This document shows, piece by piece, positions 34,919-43,866 of a stretch of 64,000 nt of DNA (the first letter of the stretch is position 1; every line of letters starts with the position of its first letter). The position numbers and the translations under genes are program-made. The stretch comes from JAJZEO01 sp964477345 (GTDB taxonomy: Bacteria; Chlamydiota; Chlamydiia; Chlamydiales; 2-12-FULL-49-11), in NCBI GenBank assembly GCA_964477345.1, contig CAYZDL010000002.1, forward strand, positions 56,874-120,873, written 5' to 3'. Below the pieces are notes generated by a model. The model worked only from the letters and a program-made list of their open reading frames with translations. It was not told where the DNA came from and ran no database searches.

Positions 34919-35818
34919 CTACTTGTGCAATTCGAGTGCTTTCTCTGCATGTTCTTTCGCCTCTTCTGGACGGTCATGCTCAGAAAAATAGTCTGAAATC
35001 AACTTGTGGAGGCGCCAAAGATTGTCATCTTGGTCATTCGATCTCTCTTCGAGATACGAAAGCGATTCTTTGGCGGCCTTTTCGGGATCATCCTGATGGG
35101 ACTGGAAGTCTAGTAGAGCCAATCTCAATCGAGCACCCTCATGGTTATCCCGATCTTTTGTCATAATGACTTCTTTGAGCTTTTCAGCCTCAGGGGTGTC
35201 TACTTTCCCTTCCAAGACTAATTGGGAATATTTTTCGACAGGAAAAAATGCCCCCTGTCCAAGCTCTAGCCCCTTTTCAAGTAGCTGCGAAATGAATGAG
35301 GGGCACCGTATTTGGACCGCCTCATTGTAAAGTGTCTCAAGCTTTTTTTCATCGACAGATGAAAGATCGACCCGGGTCACCTCCTGTTGCAAAACGGCAA
35401 ATTTTGAGAAAAGCTGCTTCAATAAATGGGCAAATTCACTACCACTACTATCAGAATAAGAAAGGCGAGTAATTTCTCGTCCATCAGGCTCAACCATCAA
35501 GAGCGTCGGAAATGTTTTAACGTCATATCGTCTTTTTACTTCAAGCCGACCCTCATCAATTAAGGCATTACTTGGAAAGTCAAGTGGAACAAAAATAAAG
35601 CTACTACCGACAGCTTCAGAAAATTCCTCCGAGTCAAACATCTTTTTGGAAATTTTTTGACTCCAACTGCACCAATCCGAACCAGTGAAGACTAAAATTA
35701 AAGGACGATTGTAGAGTTGAGCTAATTGAGTAGCTTTGGTAAGATCGCTCATCTGCGGTAGAGAGGGAAAGAGTTGAAAGTGCAAAAGACACGTGAGAAC
35801 TAGTAATACTCTTTTCAT
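34919..35818 (-). CDS. Exported thioredoxin-like protein with CxxS-type site (CT783 position)
   Basis: A 299-residue protein with an N-terminal signal peptide (MKRVLLVLTCLLHFQLFPSL). A thioredoxin fold follows: LILVFTGSDWCSWSQKI, then FVPLDFPSN and VKTFPTLLMVEPDG with the cis-Pro. The active site is WCSWS, keeping only the first Cys of CxxC, so it would be monothiol. The C-terminal 150 residues are helical and look like TPR-type pairs (EERSNDQDDNLWRLHKLISD and DRPEEAKEHAEKALELHK). In C. trachomatis CT783, annotated as a disulfide isomerase, is next to the rnpA cluster, as here. Role in periplasmic redox is inferred. Confidence 0.8.
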   Translation of the reverse strand: MKRVLLVLTCLLHFQLFPSLPQMSDLTKATQLAQLYNRPLILVFTGSDWCSWSQKISKKMFDSEEFSEAVGSSFIFVPLDFPSNALIDEGRLEVKRRYDVKTFPTLLMVEPDGREITRLSYSDSSGSEFAHLLKQLFSKFAVLQQEVTRVDLSSVDEKKLETLYNEAVQIRCPSFISQLLEKGLELGQGAFFPVEKYSQLVLEGKVDTPEAEKLKEVIMTKDRDNHEGARLRLALLDFQSHQDDPEKAAKESLSYLEERSNDQDDNLWRLHKLISDYFSEHDRPEEAKEHAEKALELHK

Positions 35819-35858
35819 TTCTTCGCCTTAGGTGCAAAACAAATTTGGATTATGAAAA

Positions 35859-36359
35859 ATGTCAGAATTTCTTCCTACTATAATCTTAAGACATAGAAAG
35901 GAAAACCTAAAAAAATGCTCTCTGACTGGTCTTGAAAAAAAGGCTGGGTTTGACTTTTACACCTATCCAAAACAAATTCCTCAAAAAACGGCGAATTACG
36001 TTGTCTTATCCATGGAAGGCGATCTACTTTCAGAGAAAGAGAGCCCAATGGGACTCTATTTAATCGACGCTACCTGGAGTCATGCTGAGCGGATGAACAA
36101 AATGGTCCCAGAGCACCTACCTAGACGATCGCTTCCACCTCATTTTCGAACTGCATACCCCAGACGACAAACAGGGTGCTCCGACGCTGAGAGAGGTCTA
36201 GCTTCTATCGAAGCCCTTTACATTGCCTACTTTTTGACAAAACGACCCCTTAAGGGACTTCTCGATCATTACCATTTCAAAGATGAGTTTCTTAGATTAA
36301 ATCTTGGCTACTTCGGTAATGATCTCAATGACCACTTCGATAGCAACAAAGGCCAATAA
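35859..36359 (+). CDS. DTW-domain protein, probable RNA acp3U aminocarboxypropyltransferase
   Basis: A 166-residue protein with the SPOUT-like DTW motif as LIDATWSHAERMNKM, followed by RRSLPPHFRTAYPRRQTGCS and the helix GLASIEALYIAYFL. Proteins of this family (TapT, DTWD1/2 and the related Tsr3) transfer the aminocarboxypropyl group of SAM to uridine in tRNA or to rRNA. The short length fits a bare catalytic domain. Which RNA is modified cannot be told. The 3' end overlaps tyrP by 63 nt, tail to tail. Confidence 0.75.
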   Translation: MSEFLPTIILRHRKENLKKCSLTGLEKKAGFDFYTYPKQIPQKTANYVVLSMEGDLLSEKESPMGLYLIDATWSHAERMNKMVPEHLPRRSLPPHFRTAYPRRQTGCSDAERGLASIEALYIAYFLTKRPLKGLLDHYHFKDEFLRLNLGYFGNDLNDHFDSNKGQ

Positions 36360-37517
36360 TAGGACTAAAAGTGGCCGCCCACCAAATAATTGCTCATAGC
36401 GGCAACCGTAAGAACGGTGATAGCGCCCCACCCAAACCATAAGGACAGGCATAAGCCCAAGCAAAATTGCACATCCAAAGCCTCCTGCAAGCCCCAAAGC
36501 TTGTAAGAAAAGATTAGGATTAATGAAAGAAATAATCAACGGAGGAACGTAGATCAAACAACAAAGAGTGATTCTCTTCAATCCGACTTTTTCGATACGT
36601 AATGAATCTGCTAAAAAATCTAGCAACCCGAGAGTCACACCAATAAATGAAGTGGTAAGTGCAAAAAATGCGAAGAAATTAGCCACTGTGACAACAGGAG
36701 AATTTGATAATATGTGAGCCAAAGGTGCAACAGCTGACTGCCCTGCCTGTTTTGCAGCGTATAGACCGAGTGGCCCATCTACCGGAATGATTCCCTTGAT
36801 AACCATATCCCAAAAAATGTAGGCGACAAAAGGAATAGCTGTTCCATAAATAATCGAAAAACGAGCTGCTTTTGCATCACGGTGCAGATATTCAAGAAGA
36901 CTTGGAATAACACCCTGGTAGCTAAATGAGGTAAAGATGATGGGCAAACCTAAGAGAGCGTTCTTCCAACCAAATCTCTCCAGCATTTGAACCTTCATTT
37001 CTAAACAACCCATACCTATAAACATCAGGTATGTGCCAATCAAGCCAGCCATTAGGATCGCATTTGCGCGCCCCGCCACCTTTGTTCCAAAATAGACAAA
37101 AGCACCAAAAATAACTGTAAATAATAGACTCGCCAGAGGAAGAGGAATTACACCACCAGTAATTTGGTAAACAAGCTCACCCCCACCCGACACATACGCT
37201 ACAGTAAGAAAATAAAAGAGAAAGATGTAGAGAACCCAAACGGTACGACGGCCCCATACTCCTAATAGAGTTGTTGCCATGGTAACAATATTGGCTCCCG
37301 GCTTTAACCAAAGTCCAATTTCGACAAACAAGAGGCCAGTAGCTATCGAAAATAGCCAACTAAGAATATAAATACACCAAGAAGGGACCAATCCACCGCC
37401 GGCTGTTGCTATAGGTAGAGCAAGCATCCCCGCTCCCAGAGCGGTTCCGCCAACAAGCAGTGTCCCTATAACTGTCCTGTAGGTATTTTGAGAGGCGCTT
37501 TTTTCTTTCGTACTCAT
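36297..37517 (-). CDS. tyrP: TyrP/Mtr-family aromatic amino acid transporter
   Basis: A 406-residue inner-membrane permease of the HAAAP family with about 11 membrane helices. It begins TVIGTLLVGGTALGAGMLAL, the family's N-terminal helix 1 with the GxGxGML signature; PIATAGGGLVPS follows. The FTSFSYQGVIPSLLEYL segment is also typical. It would import tyrosine or tryptophan, important for an intracellular bacterium without the full aromatic pathway. Length is normal. It diverges from pcnB by 76 nt. Confidence 0.88.
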   Translation of the reverse strand: MSTKEKSASQNTYRTVIGTLLVGGTALGAGMLALPIATAGGGLVPSWCIYILSWLFSIATGLLFVEIGLWLKPGANIVTMATTLLGVWGRRTVWVLYIFLFYFLTVAYVSGGGELVYQITGGVIPLPLASLLFTVIFGAFVYFGTKVAGRANAILMAGLIGTYLMFIGMGCLEMKVQMLERFGWKNALLGLPIIFTSFSYQGVIPSLLEYLHRDAKAARFSIIYGTAIPFVAYIFWDMVIKGIIPVDGPLGLYAAKQAGQSAVAPLAHILSNSPVVTVANFFAFFALTTSFIGVTLGLLDFLADSLRIEKVGLKRITLCCLIYVPPLIISFINPNLFLQALGLAGGFGCAILLGLMPVLMVWVGRYHRSYGCRYEQLFGGRPLLVLLLAFVAIEVVIEIITEVAKI

Positions 37518-37593
37518 GCACGAGCATGATATTTGACTTTTGAGTAAAAAGCTATTCTTTTCTTTTAAGCCACATTTTGGTACGATACGGAGG

Positions 37594-38816
37594 ATGAATA
37601 CTGCCCTCTCAAAGGACTCGAGATTGGACCCGAAAGTCTACACCAAGAATGATCATGCAATCGATAATTCGTTAATTGATCCCGATGCCCTCTTCGTCGT
37701 AGACCAGCTAAATAAAGCAGGCTTTACCGCTTATATCGTTGGTGGGTGCGTACGTGACCTCTTACTCGGACATAAACCGAAAGATTACGATATTTCAACT
37801 TCAGCTCTCCCTGAGCAGATCAAGCCTCTTTTCCACCATTGTATTTTGATTGGCCGCCGATTTAGACTCGCTCATGTTCGATTTGGCAAGAAGATCATCG
37901 AAGTCGCCACCTTTAGAATGGGAGACAACGAGGATGACACTCTCATTGTACGAGATAATGATTGGGGTACAGAAGAAGAGGATGTAACAAGACGAGATTT
38001 CACCATTAACGGTCTCTTCTATGACCCGACGAACGAGACCATTATCGATTATGTCGAGGGGCTTCACGACATCAAACTAGGAACTTTAAGAACGATAGGC
38101 AACGCACATATTCGCTTTAAACAAGACCCCGTTCGAATGATCCGCCTTTTAAAATTTCGTGCCCGTTTTGGTCTAGACGTCGATAAGGAATCGATCAAGG
38201 CTCTTTTTGATTGCCGCGAAGAAATCCTCAAAAGCTCCCCAGCCCGGGTCCTCGAAGAAGTGCTTCGCATGCTTGAATCAGGATCGAGTTTAAGGTTTTT
38301 TAAACTCCTCGGCGAACATGGAGTACTTCAGATCTTAGCCCCAAAACTTNNNNNNNNNNAAGAGAAATTTTTGACTACCTGACCGCTATTGATGAAAAAA
38401 TGAAAACAGACGGTCAAAGAGAGCTCTTCCGATCGTTTTTACTCTCAGCATTACTATTCCCTGTCTTTCGTAACTATATCCATACACTTACCGCTGGAAG
38501 AGAAGGGAGCCTACCCCACTTAGGACAAATTCAAGACGAGGCTTTTTTCATCATCCATGAAACCTTTGGTCCATTCCTGAAAATCCCCAAAAAAATTGCC
38601 TCAAGCGTTGTCTCCGTTCTCACCTCTCAATTCCGATTCACTCCTCTTGAGAAAAAAAGGCGATCACGTTATCGAATTCCGAACGTCCCTGATTTTCAAA
38701 TATCTCTAGATTTTCTCTCTCTTAGAGCGTCGATCGAACCGGGCCTAGATAAACTCCATGAGGAGTGGCTCTACTATTGGAATAAACACCAAAAATGGAA
38801 AACAAAACCCCGCTAG
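37594..38816 (+). CDS. pcnB: Poly(A) polymerase/tRNA nucleotidyltransferase family, interrupted by assembly gap
   Basis: A class II nucleotidyltransferase that adds 3' A residues or CCA. The head domain has AYIVGGCVRDLLLGHKPKD with the catalytic DYDIST, then RRFRLAHVRFG, DVTRRDFTINGLFYD and RMIRLLKFRARFG. Ten Ns at 38350-38359 break it; the part after continues REIFDYLTAIDE in a frame that needs a true gap of 3n+2 bases. The C-terminal FTPLEKKRRSRYRI is PcnB-like rather than CCA-like. The ATG 37594 is preceded immediately by GGAGG, unusually close, so the start is uncertain. Next to lpxB as in C. trachomatis CT410-411. Confidence 0.88.
38350..38359. other. Assembly gap (10 N) in pcnB
   Basis: Ten N. 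Closing the gap with zero bases puts the two halves out of frame, so here some sequence (3n+2 bases) is really missing. Confidence 0.95.
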
Positions 38817-39490
38817 TCGAAGCCTACCATGACGGCCTAATCACTCTCTATTCGATTGGTCCACGTCTTGATCAAAAGGCAAGAACCTGTCTATACTTAT
38901 CTCTATCTGGAGAAGAATCTCTCACTTCACCTCCCTTTTGCCATCCAGCTCTTATGCTTTTTCAAAAAGGGTTTCGTGTCATCTCTGCAACTCTTCCCCA
39001 CCATGAAGACAACGCAAGACCATTAAATATTGGCACCCTTTGGGGGGAAAACCCGTCGAAATTGGAAATTTTTTTCGACAATATGAAATCGGCCCTCGAT
39101 GATCTTTCAGAACGCTTTGAAGGGCCTCTTTCTGCTTTAGGTCTTTCAAGAGGTGGATTTGTTGCGACTCATTTGGCAGCAAGAATCGATATGATACAAA
39201 ATGTAATCGGCTATTCTCCTATGACAGGATTGAAAGGGACCTCGCAGTTCGATTTAATTCATCTAGCTCCCCTTATCAAACACAAAAAAATTCACTACAC
39301 GATCGGACACAACGACACACTCGTGGAAACCCAAAGAGTGATCGATACAATCTCTAGTTTTATTGAAGCTCTAGACGCTAAAGAACGGGCCAATGCATCG
39401 ATTACCTTGTCGATCACCCCTTCGATTGGTAAACATGGTCATGGAACATCAGACAATACATTTAGAGAGGGCCTTTCATGGATCGTCTAG
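38795..39490 (+). CDS. Alpha/beta-hydrolase-like protein
   Basis: A 231-residue protein. The nucleophile elbow is ALGLSRGGFVATHLA (GxSxGG) around residue 118, the acid may be Asp in IGHNDTLVETQ, and the catalytic His is probably in SIGKHGHGTSDN near the C-terminus. This gives a complete Ser-Asp-His order. No signal peptide, so cytosolic; substrate unknown. It overlaps pcnB by 22 nt and lpxB by 13 nt, so it is firmly inside that operon. Confidence 0.78.
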   Translation: MENKTPLVEAYHDGLITLYSIGPRLDQKARTCLYLSLSGEESLTSPPFCHPALMLFQKGFRVISATLPHHEDNARPLNIGTLWGENPSKLEIFFDNMKSALDDLSERFEGPLSALGLSRGGFVATHLAARIDMIQNVIGYSPMTGLKGTSQFDLIHLAPLIKHKKIHYTIGHNDTLVETQRVIDTISSFIEALDAKERANASITLSITPSIGKHGHGTSDNTFREGLSWIV

Positions 39491-40599
39491 ATCTATTCAT
39501 CTCTACCGGAGAACTCAGCGGTGATCTTTTAGCCAATTTGGTTGTTCAGTATTTACCAAAAAACCTATCGATAGGGGGAATCATCGGCCCCGAATTAAGA
39601 GCAGCTGGTGCTCAAGAATATTTTCCCATGGAGCTGTTCCAAGTACATGGGTTTCTCTCCCTGATCAAATCGATTCCTCGCATTGGATTAAAATACCTAT
39701 CGATCAAAAAAAAAATTCTTGAACTCAACCCCAAAGTGGTTCTCTTTGTCGACAACATCGAATTTAGTAGGTTGATGGCAAAATCACTCAGGCGAGCAGG
39801 GTACAAGGGAAAAATTGTACAACTTGTCTGCCCCTCAGCTTGGGCTTGGAGAAGCGGCCGCATCAAATCATTGATTAAATATTTTGATCTTGGCCTCTCT
39901 CTCTTTCCTTTCGAAGCCGAATATTATGCAAAAACGGCATTTCCTGTGAAATTCATCGGACACCCCCTTGTACAAGAATTATCCGACCAAGCAGAAAAAA
40001 AAACCGATCGATACCCCCTTTTTGGCCTCTTCCCTGGATCAAGAAGACATGAAATCGAACTTAATTTCCCCATTCAACTGCGTACGGCAAAAAGGATCTC
40101 TGATCGGTATGCAATTGGCGTTTCAGTGGCAAGCCCTGCATTTGAAAAGAGAATTCTTGAGCTAGCTGCTAAGGAAGGTATTTCCATTAAACTTTTTTCA
40201 GGTATCGATAGATATTCTTTGATGAAGCGGGCCGATATAGCCCTGGCAAAATGCGGTACGACCGTCCTTGAGCTTGGACTTTTAGGAACCCCCACTGTCG
40301 TGATGTACAAAATGGGCAAATTTGATCTTAAGATCGTAAAATGGCTTAAAATTTTTCTTCCCCATTACTCCCTCCCCAATCTCCTTCTCAATGATAGGAT
40401 CTTTCCTGAATATGTCGGCCCTTTTGCCTGTGAAGATCTCATTTTTCATGAAATCGAAAATCTTGCCTCAAATCCTAGAAGGAAAAACGAGATGCAATTG
40501 ATTTCAAAGAAACTGATTGATCTCTACGAGGGAAAAAATGCAGGCAAGGAGGCCGCTTCCTTAATTCAAAACTTGATCTTTAATCTTCCCATCAATTAG
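39478..40599 (+). CDS. lpxB: Lipid-A-disaccharide synthase
   Basis: LpxB (373 residues) joins UDP-2,3-diacylglucosamine to lipid X in lipid A synthesis at the inner membrane. The N-terminus LFISTGELSGDLLANLVV is the family start (usually AGExSGD), followed by GGIIGPELRAAGAQ, CPSAWAWRSGRIK, LGLSLFPFEAEYY, FIGHPLVQE and FPGSRRHEIELNFP. The C-terminal CGTTVLELGLLGTPTVVMYK and LPNLLLNDRIFPEY are also diagnostic. Length is the normal bacterial one. The neighbour order with pcnB matches C. trachomatis. Confidence 0.95.
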   Translation: MDRLDLFISTGELSGDLLANLVVQYLPKNLSIGGIIGPELRAAGAQEYFPMELFQVHGFLSLIKSIPRIGLKYLSIKKKILELNPKVVLFVDNIEFSRLMAKSLRRAGYKGKIVQLVCPSAWAWRSGRIKSLIKYFDLGLSLFPFEAEYYAKTAFPVKFIGHPLVQELSDQAEKKTDRYPLFGLFPGSRRHEIELNFPIQLRTAKRISDRYAIGVSVASPAFEKRILELAAKEGISIKLFSGIDRYSLMKRADIALAKCGTTVLELGLLGTPTVVMYKMGKFDLKIVKWLKIFLPHYSLPNLLLNDRIFPEYVGPFACEDLIFHEIENLASNPRRKNEMQLISKKLIDLYEGKNAGKEAASLIQNLIFNLPIN

Positions 40600-40615
40600 A
40601 CTCTTCCCCAACACC

Positions 40616-41023
40616 ATGGATAGACATTTGAAAATTTACATTGATCGCCTTGTTAATGGAAAAGTTGAGACTATTGACGAAGAATTGTCCCCCTCTCTCT
40701 TGGAGACAAAAGACAATCTCCTCCGCTTTGAAGAGCCGATTAAGGTCACCGGAAAGGCCTATCTGGCAGAGGATTTCCTCGTGATGAGTCTCGATATTAC
40801 CACTACTTACAAGGTACGTTGTAAAATTTGTTCTGAAGAATTGAGTAGAGTATTTGAAAAAAAGGGGATCTACTTTACAGAAGAATTAAGTACCCTCCCC
40901 AGCAAAGTTTATGATGCCTCAATGCAGATACGCGACACTCTTTTCCTAGAAATTCCCGATTTTCAGGAGTGTGAAGGGGGATGTTCCATGAGAGAAGAAA
41001 TAAGAAAATATTTGAAGGAGTAA
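40616..41023 (+). CDS. YceD/DUF177-family protein
   Basis: A 135-residue protein of the YceD family, almost always encoded before rpmF and linked to 23S rRNA processing or ribosome assembly. It shows the pattern of two Cys pairs: KVRCKICSEEL in the middle and ECEGGCSM near the end, and an acidic beta region between. Only 4 nt separate it from rpmF. Confidence 0.85.
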   Translation: MDRHLKIYIDRLVNGKVETIDEELSPSLLETKDNLLRFEEPIKVTGKAYLAEDFLVMSLDITTTYKVRCKICSEELSRVFEKKGIYFTEELSTLPSKVYDASMQIRDTLFLEIPDFQECEGGCSMREEIRKYLKE

Positions 41024-41027
41024 CCCA

Positions 41028-41213
41028 ATGGCAGTTCCAAGGAATAGGCACTCAACAGCAAGAAGAAATAGCAAACGTGCTCACCACGCAAAAGTAGGAA
41101 AGTTTTTTTCCACATGCACCAACTGTAAAAATCCTCACCTACCTCACCATGTTTGCCCCTCTTGTGGTCAATACAAAGGACGTTCTTACGGGGAAAGTGA
41201 TCAAGAGTCTTAA
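41028..41213 (+). CDS. rpmF: 50S ribosomal protein L32
   Basis: L32 of 61 residues, starting MAVPRNRHSTARRNSKRAHH. Its zinc ribbon ligands are CTNC and CPSC. It follows the YceD gene. In Chlamydia plsX follows rpmF; here rng follows after a 98-nt gap with its own promoter. Confidence 0.97.
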   Translation: MAVPRNRHSTARRNSKRAHHAKVGKFFSTCTNCKNPHLPHHVCPSCGQYKGRSYGESDQES

Positions 41214-41248
41214 AATCCAACCTACTTTGAATGGAATAGGATCTTAAT

Positions 41249-41277
41249 TTGACATGATTGTCGGAAATTGGTAAGAC
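41249..41277 (+). promoter_or_regulatory. Sigma-70-type promoter upstream of rng
   Basis: TTGACA at 41249-41254, a 17-nt spacer, and TAAGAC at 41272-41277. The predicted start is near 41284, 28 nt before the rng ATG. It would drive rng-plsB-insulinase-AAA independently of the lpxB group. Confidence 0.6.
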
Positions 41278-41311
41278 TATTTTCCAACGTCGTTAACTGT
41301 GAAAAAGACTA

Positions 41312-42856
41312 ATGAAAGAAATTTTACTGACTGTAGAGTCAAAAGAAATCCGACAAGCGAAGGTCGTTGAAAAAAAACTTCAAGAACTTGTCGTTGAAAG
41401 AAAGAAAAGTCGCTTGATCACTGGAAACATCTATCGTGGCAAAGTGACGAATATCTTACACAATATTCAGTCGGCCTTCATTGATATCGGTGAAGGAGAA
41501 AATGGTTTTATCCACATTTCTGACATTGTGGAAAATACGCAGAAATTCCAAGAAATGTTCGACATGGATTTTGAATGGGATGCCGATTTGAACGCCTACA
41601 ACAAGCGGCAAGAAGAACCTCCAGACATCTCCAAAATTTTGAAAATCGATCAGACGGTTTTAGTTCAAGTTGTCAAAGAGCCCATCGGAACGAAAGGGGC
41701 AAGGCTTACATCAAACATTTCTGTGCCAGGCAGGTATCTTGTTCTTTTGCCCAACTCTCCCCACCGAGGAGTTTCCCGCAAAATCACAGATAAGGCCCAA
41801 CGCGACCGATTAAAGCAAACTATCAGAGCCTTTGAGATGCCCTCTGACATGGGATTGATTTGCCGTACAGCTAGCATGCTTGCAAGCCAAGATCAATTGA
41901 TCGATGAGGCACATGAGTTATTCGATACATGGAATAAAATCATCGAAGGCTTTAACAAATCAACCGGCTCTCAATGTCTTTATAGAGAATCAGATATCAT
42001 CAAAAAAGCCTTGATGACAGCCCTTGACAAGAGTTACGATCGCATATTAATCGACCACTACCCCACTTATTTGGCCTGCAATCGGATGTATAAAAAATAC
42101 AAAGAAGCCGACCAAAATTTGAAAATTGAATATTATCGTGATAAAACCCCCATGTTCAAGCGCTTCAACGTAGAGCGTGAATTGGAAAAAGCTTTGATGA
42201 GAAAGATTTGGCTTCCCTCAGGCGGTTATCTCTTTTTCGAAAGAACTGAAGCGATGTATACCATCGATGTAAACTCTGGTCGTTCGGGACAAGCAGAAAC
42301 AAAGAAAAACGTAGAGGAAGCCCTCGTACATATCAATATGGAAGCTGCAGATGAAATTGCAAGACAGCTCCGCATTCGAAATATCGGCGGCTTGGTGATT
42401 TGCGACTTTATCGACATGCGCTCTAGAAAAAACCAAAGACGTGTTCTCGATCGACTTAAAGAGGCCATGAAAGACGATTCGGCAAAGTGTACGATCCTTG
42501 GAATGAGTGAATTTGGTCTTGTCGAGATGACGCGGCAAAGAAATCGTGAATCACTAATCCAAACGATTTTTTGTGAGTGCCCCTATTGCCATGGGAACGG
42601 AATGATAAAAAACTACGAGAGTTTGTCTATCGAAATTGAGAGAGCGATCATCCAACTGATCAATCATGAGCACTACGCCCTGGAATTAGTAACTCATCCA
42701 AACCTCGACCATTATTTAAATCAATCCGATAAAAAATACCTAGAGAAGATGGCCATTAAAGATAATGCTAGCCTGACCTTTCACACCAATGACCTTCTTC
42801 ATCTCAACGAATTTGAAATCTATTCTGCTACAAATGGGAAAAAACTCGAAATTTGA
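41312..42856 (+). CDS. rng: Ribonuclease G/E family endoribonuclease
   Basis: A 514-residue RNase G/E (CafA), cutting single-stranded RNA in rRNA maturation and mRNA decay. Order: S1 domain from NIYRGKVTNILHNIQSAFID to FIHISDIVEN (residues 40-75), the 5' sensor/RNase H region, then the metal-binding Asp of YTIDVNSGRSG and of LVICDFIDMRS, and the Zn-link CPYC. It has no long RNase E scaffold tail. It overlaps plsB by 23 nt. C. trachomatis has rng next to plsB as CT808-CT807. Confidence 0.95.
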   Translation: MKEILLTVESKEIRQAKVVEKKLQELVVERKKSRLITGNIYRGKVTNILHNIQSAFIDIGEGENGFIHISDIVENTQKFQEMFDMDFEWDADLNAYNKRQEEPPDISKILKIDQTVLVQVVKEPIGTKGARLTSNISVPGRYLVLLPNSPHRGVSRKITDKAQRDRLKQTIRAFEMPSDMGLICRTASMLASQDQLIDEAHELFDTWNKIIEGFNKSTGSQCLYRESDIIKKALMTALDKSYDRILIDHYPTYLACNRMYKKYKEADQNLKIEYYRDKTPMFKRFNVERELEKALMRKIWLPSGGYLFFERTEAMYTIDVNSGRSGQAETKKNVEEALVHINMEAADEIARQLRIRNIGGLVICDFIDMRSRKNQRRVLDRLKEAMKDDSAKCTILGMSEFGLVEMTRQRNRESLIQTIFCECPYCHGNGMIKNYESLSIEIERAIIQLINHEHYALELVTHPNLDHYLNQSDKKYLEKMAIKDNASLTFHTNDLLHLNEFEIYSATNGKKLEI

Positions 42857-43859
42857 ACAACTACAAGATCTCCTTGAGATCTCAAACGATCTAAGATTAA
42901 AAAAACTTTGGGAGGTTCTTTCTCCTTTTTTTCAATCTTACGAACAAATTGTAGAAGCCAAAAAACTCGACAAAGAGTTTTATTTTAATCTTCTATCGCA
43001 GTTTTGTGCCCTAATCATTGAGCAAATTAGAAACCCTTGCAAATTCGAATCGTATCATGTGGCTGTCCGTTCTCCAGTTGACTATTACACCATTGGAAAT
43101 GAGATTTTCAGACCCCTTGTCAACATGAATGACTCTACGTTGAAGGGGAAAGAGAATTTGTTGAAGATTGAAGAGTTCTTAGCCAAAAGGGAAAATGTTA
43201 TCTTTTTTGCCAACCATCAAATCGAAGCCGATCCCCAGGCACTAAGCCTCTTGTTAGAAGACAATTTCCCCAAAATCGCTGAAGAGATGATTTTTGTCGC
43301 AGGTGCTCGAGTCCTTACAGATCCTGCTGCCGTTCCCTTTAGTTTAGGCCGTTTTTTGTTTTGCATCTACTCGAAGAAGTATTTTTCTGCTCACGAGGAG
43401 CAGGCGGCGATGATGCGCACGCACAATCAACGTACTCTTGCAGAAATCTCAAACCAGCTCAATTTAGGAGGCAAGTGCATCTATATTGCCCCAAGTGGTG
43501 GAAGAGATCGAAAGGGTGCCTCAGGAAGAGTCGAAGTGGCTCCTTTTGACCCACAAAGTGTCGAATTGATGTATCTTCTTGGAAGAAAATCTAAACAGCC
43601 CACACATTTTTTTCCTCTCGCACTTTCCACTAATGCAATTCTCCCCCCTCCCGAAGGTGTTCAAATCGACCTGGGAGAAATGCGCTCAACCAATGAAGCT
43701 CCGATTCACGCCTACTTTGGAAATGAGATTGATATGGAAAATTTCCCTCACGATGAGACCATCATCAAGGCAAAAAAGAAAGACGAGCGCACACAATACA
43801 TTTACAATCTGGTTCGTGAAATGTATGATGAGTTTCCTGCAAACAGCCAACTTAGATAG
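42834..43859 (+). CDS. plsB: Glycerol-3-phosphate acyltransferase, plant-chloroplast/chlamydial type
   Basis: A 341-residue soluble acyltransferase from the ATG at 42834; an upstream TTG would duplicate the rng tail. It acylates glycerol-3-phosphate, the first step of phospholipid synthesis. The HxxxxD catalytic motif is FFANHQIEADPQAL, and the phosphate-binding region is IYIAPSGGRDRKGASG. The extended N-terminal helical domain and EADPQ motif are shared with plastid GPAT. It sits 7 nt upstream of the insulinase-like gene. Confidence 0.93.
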   Translation: MGKNSKFEQLQDLLEISNDLRLKKLWEVLSPFFQSYEQIVEAKKLDKEFYFNLLSQFCALIIEQIRNPCKFESYHVAVRSPVDYYTIGNEIFRPLVNMNDSTLKGKENLLKIEEFLAKRENVIFFANHQIEADPQALSLLLEDNFPKIAEEMIFVAGARVLTDPAAVPFSLGRFLFCIYSKKYFSAHEEQAAMMRTHNQRTLAEISNQLNLGGKCIYIAPSGGRDRKGASGRVEVAPFDPQSVELMYLLGRKSKQPTHFFPLALSTNAILPPPEGVQIDLGEMRSTNEAPIHAYFGNEIDMENFPHDETIIKAKKKDERTQYIYNLVREMYDEFPANSQLR

Positions 43860-43866
43860 GATTATT

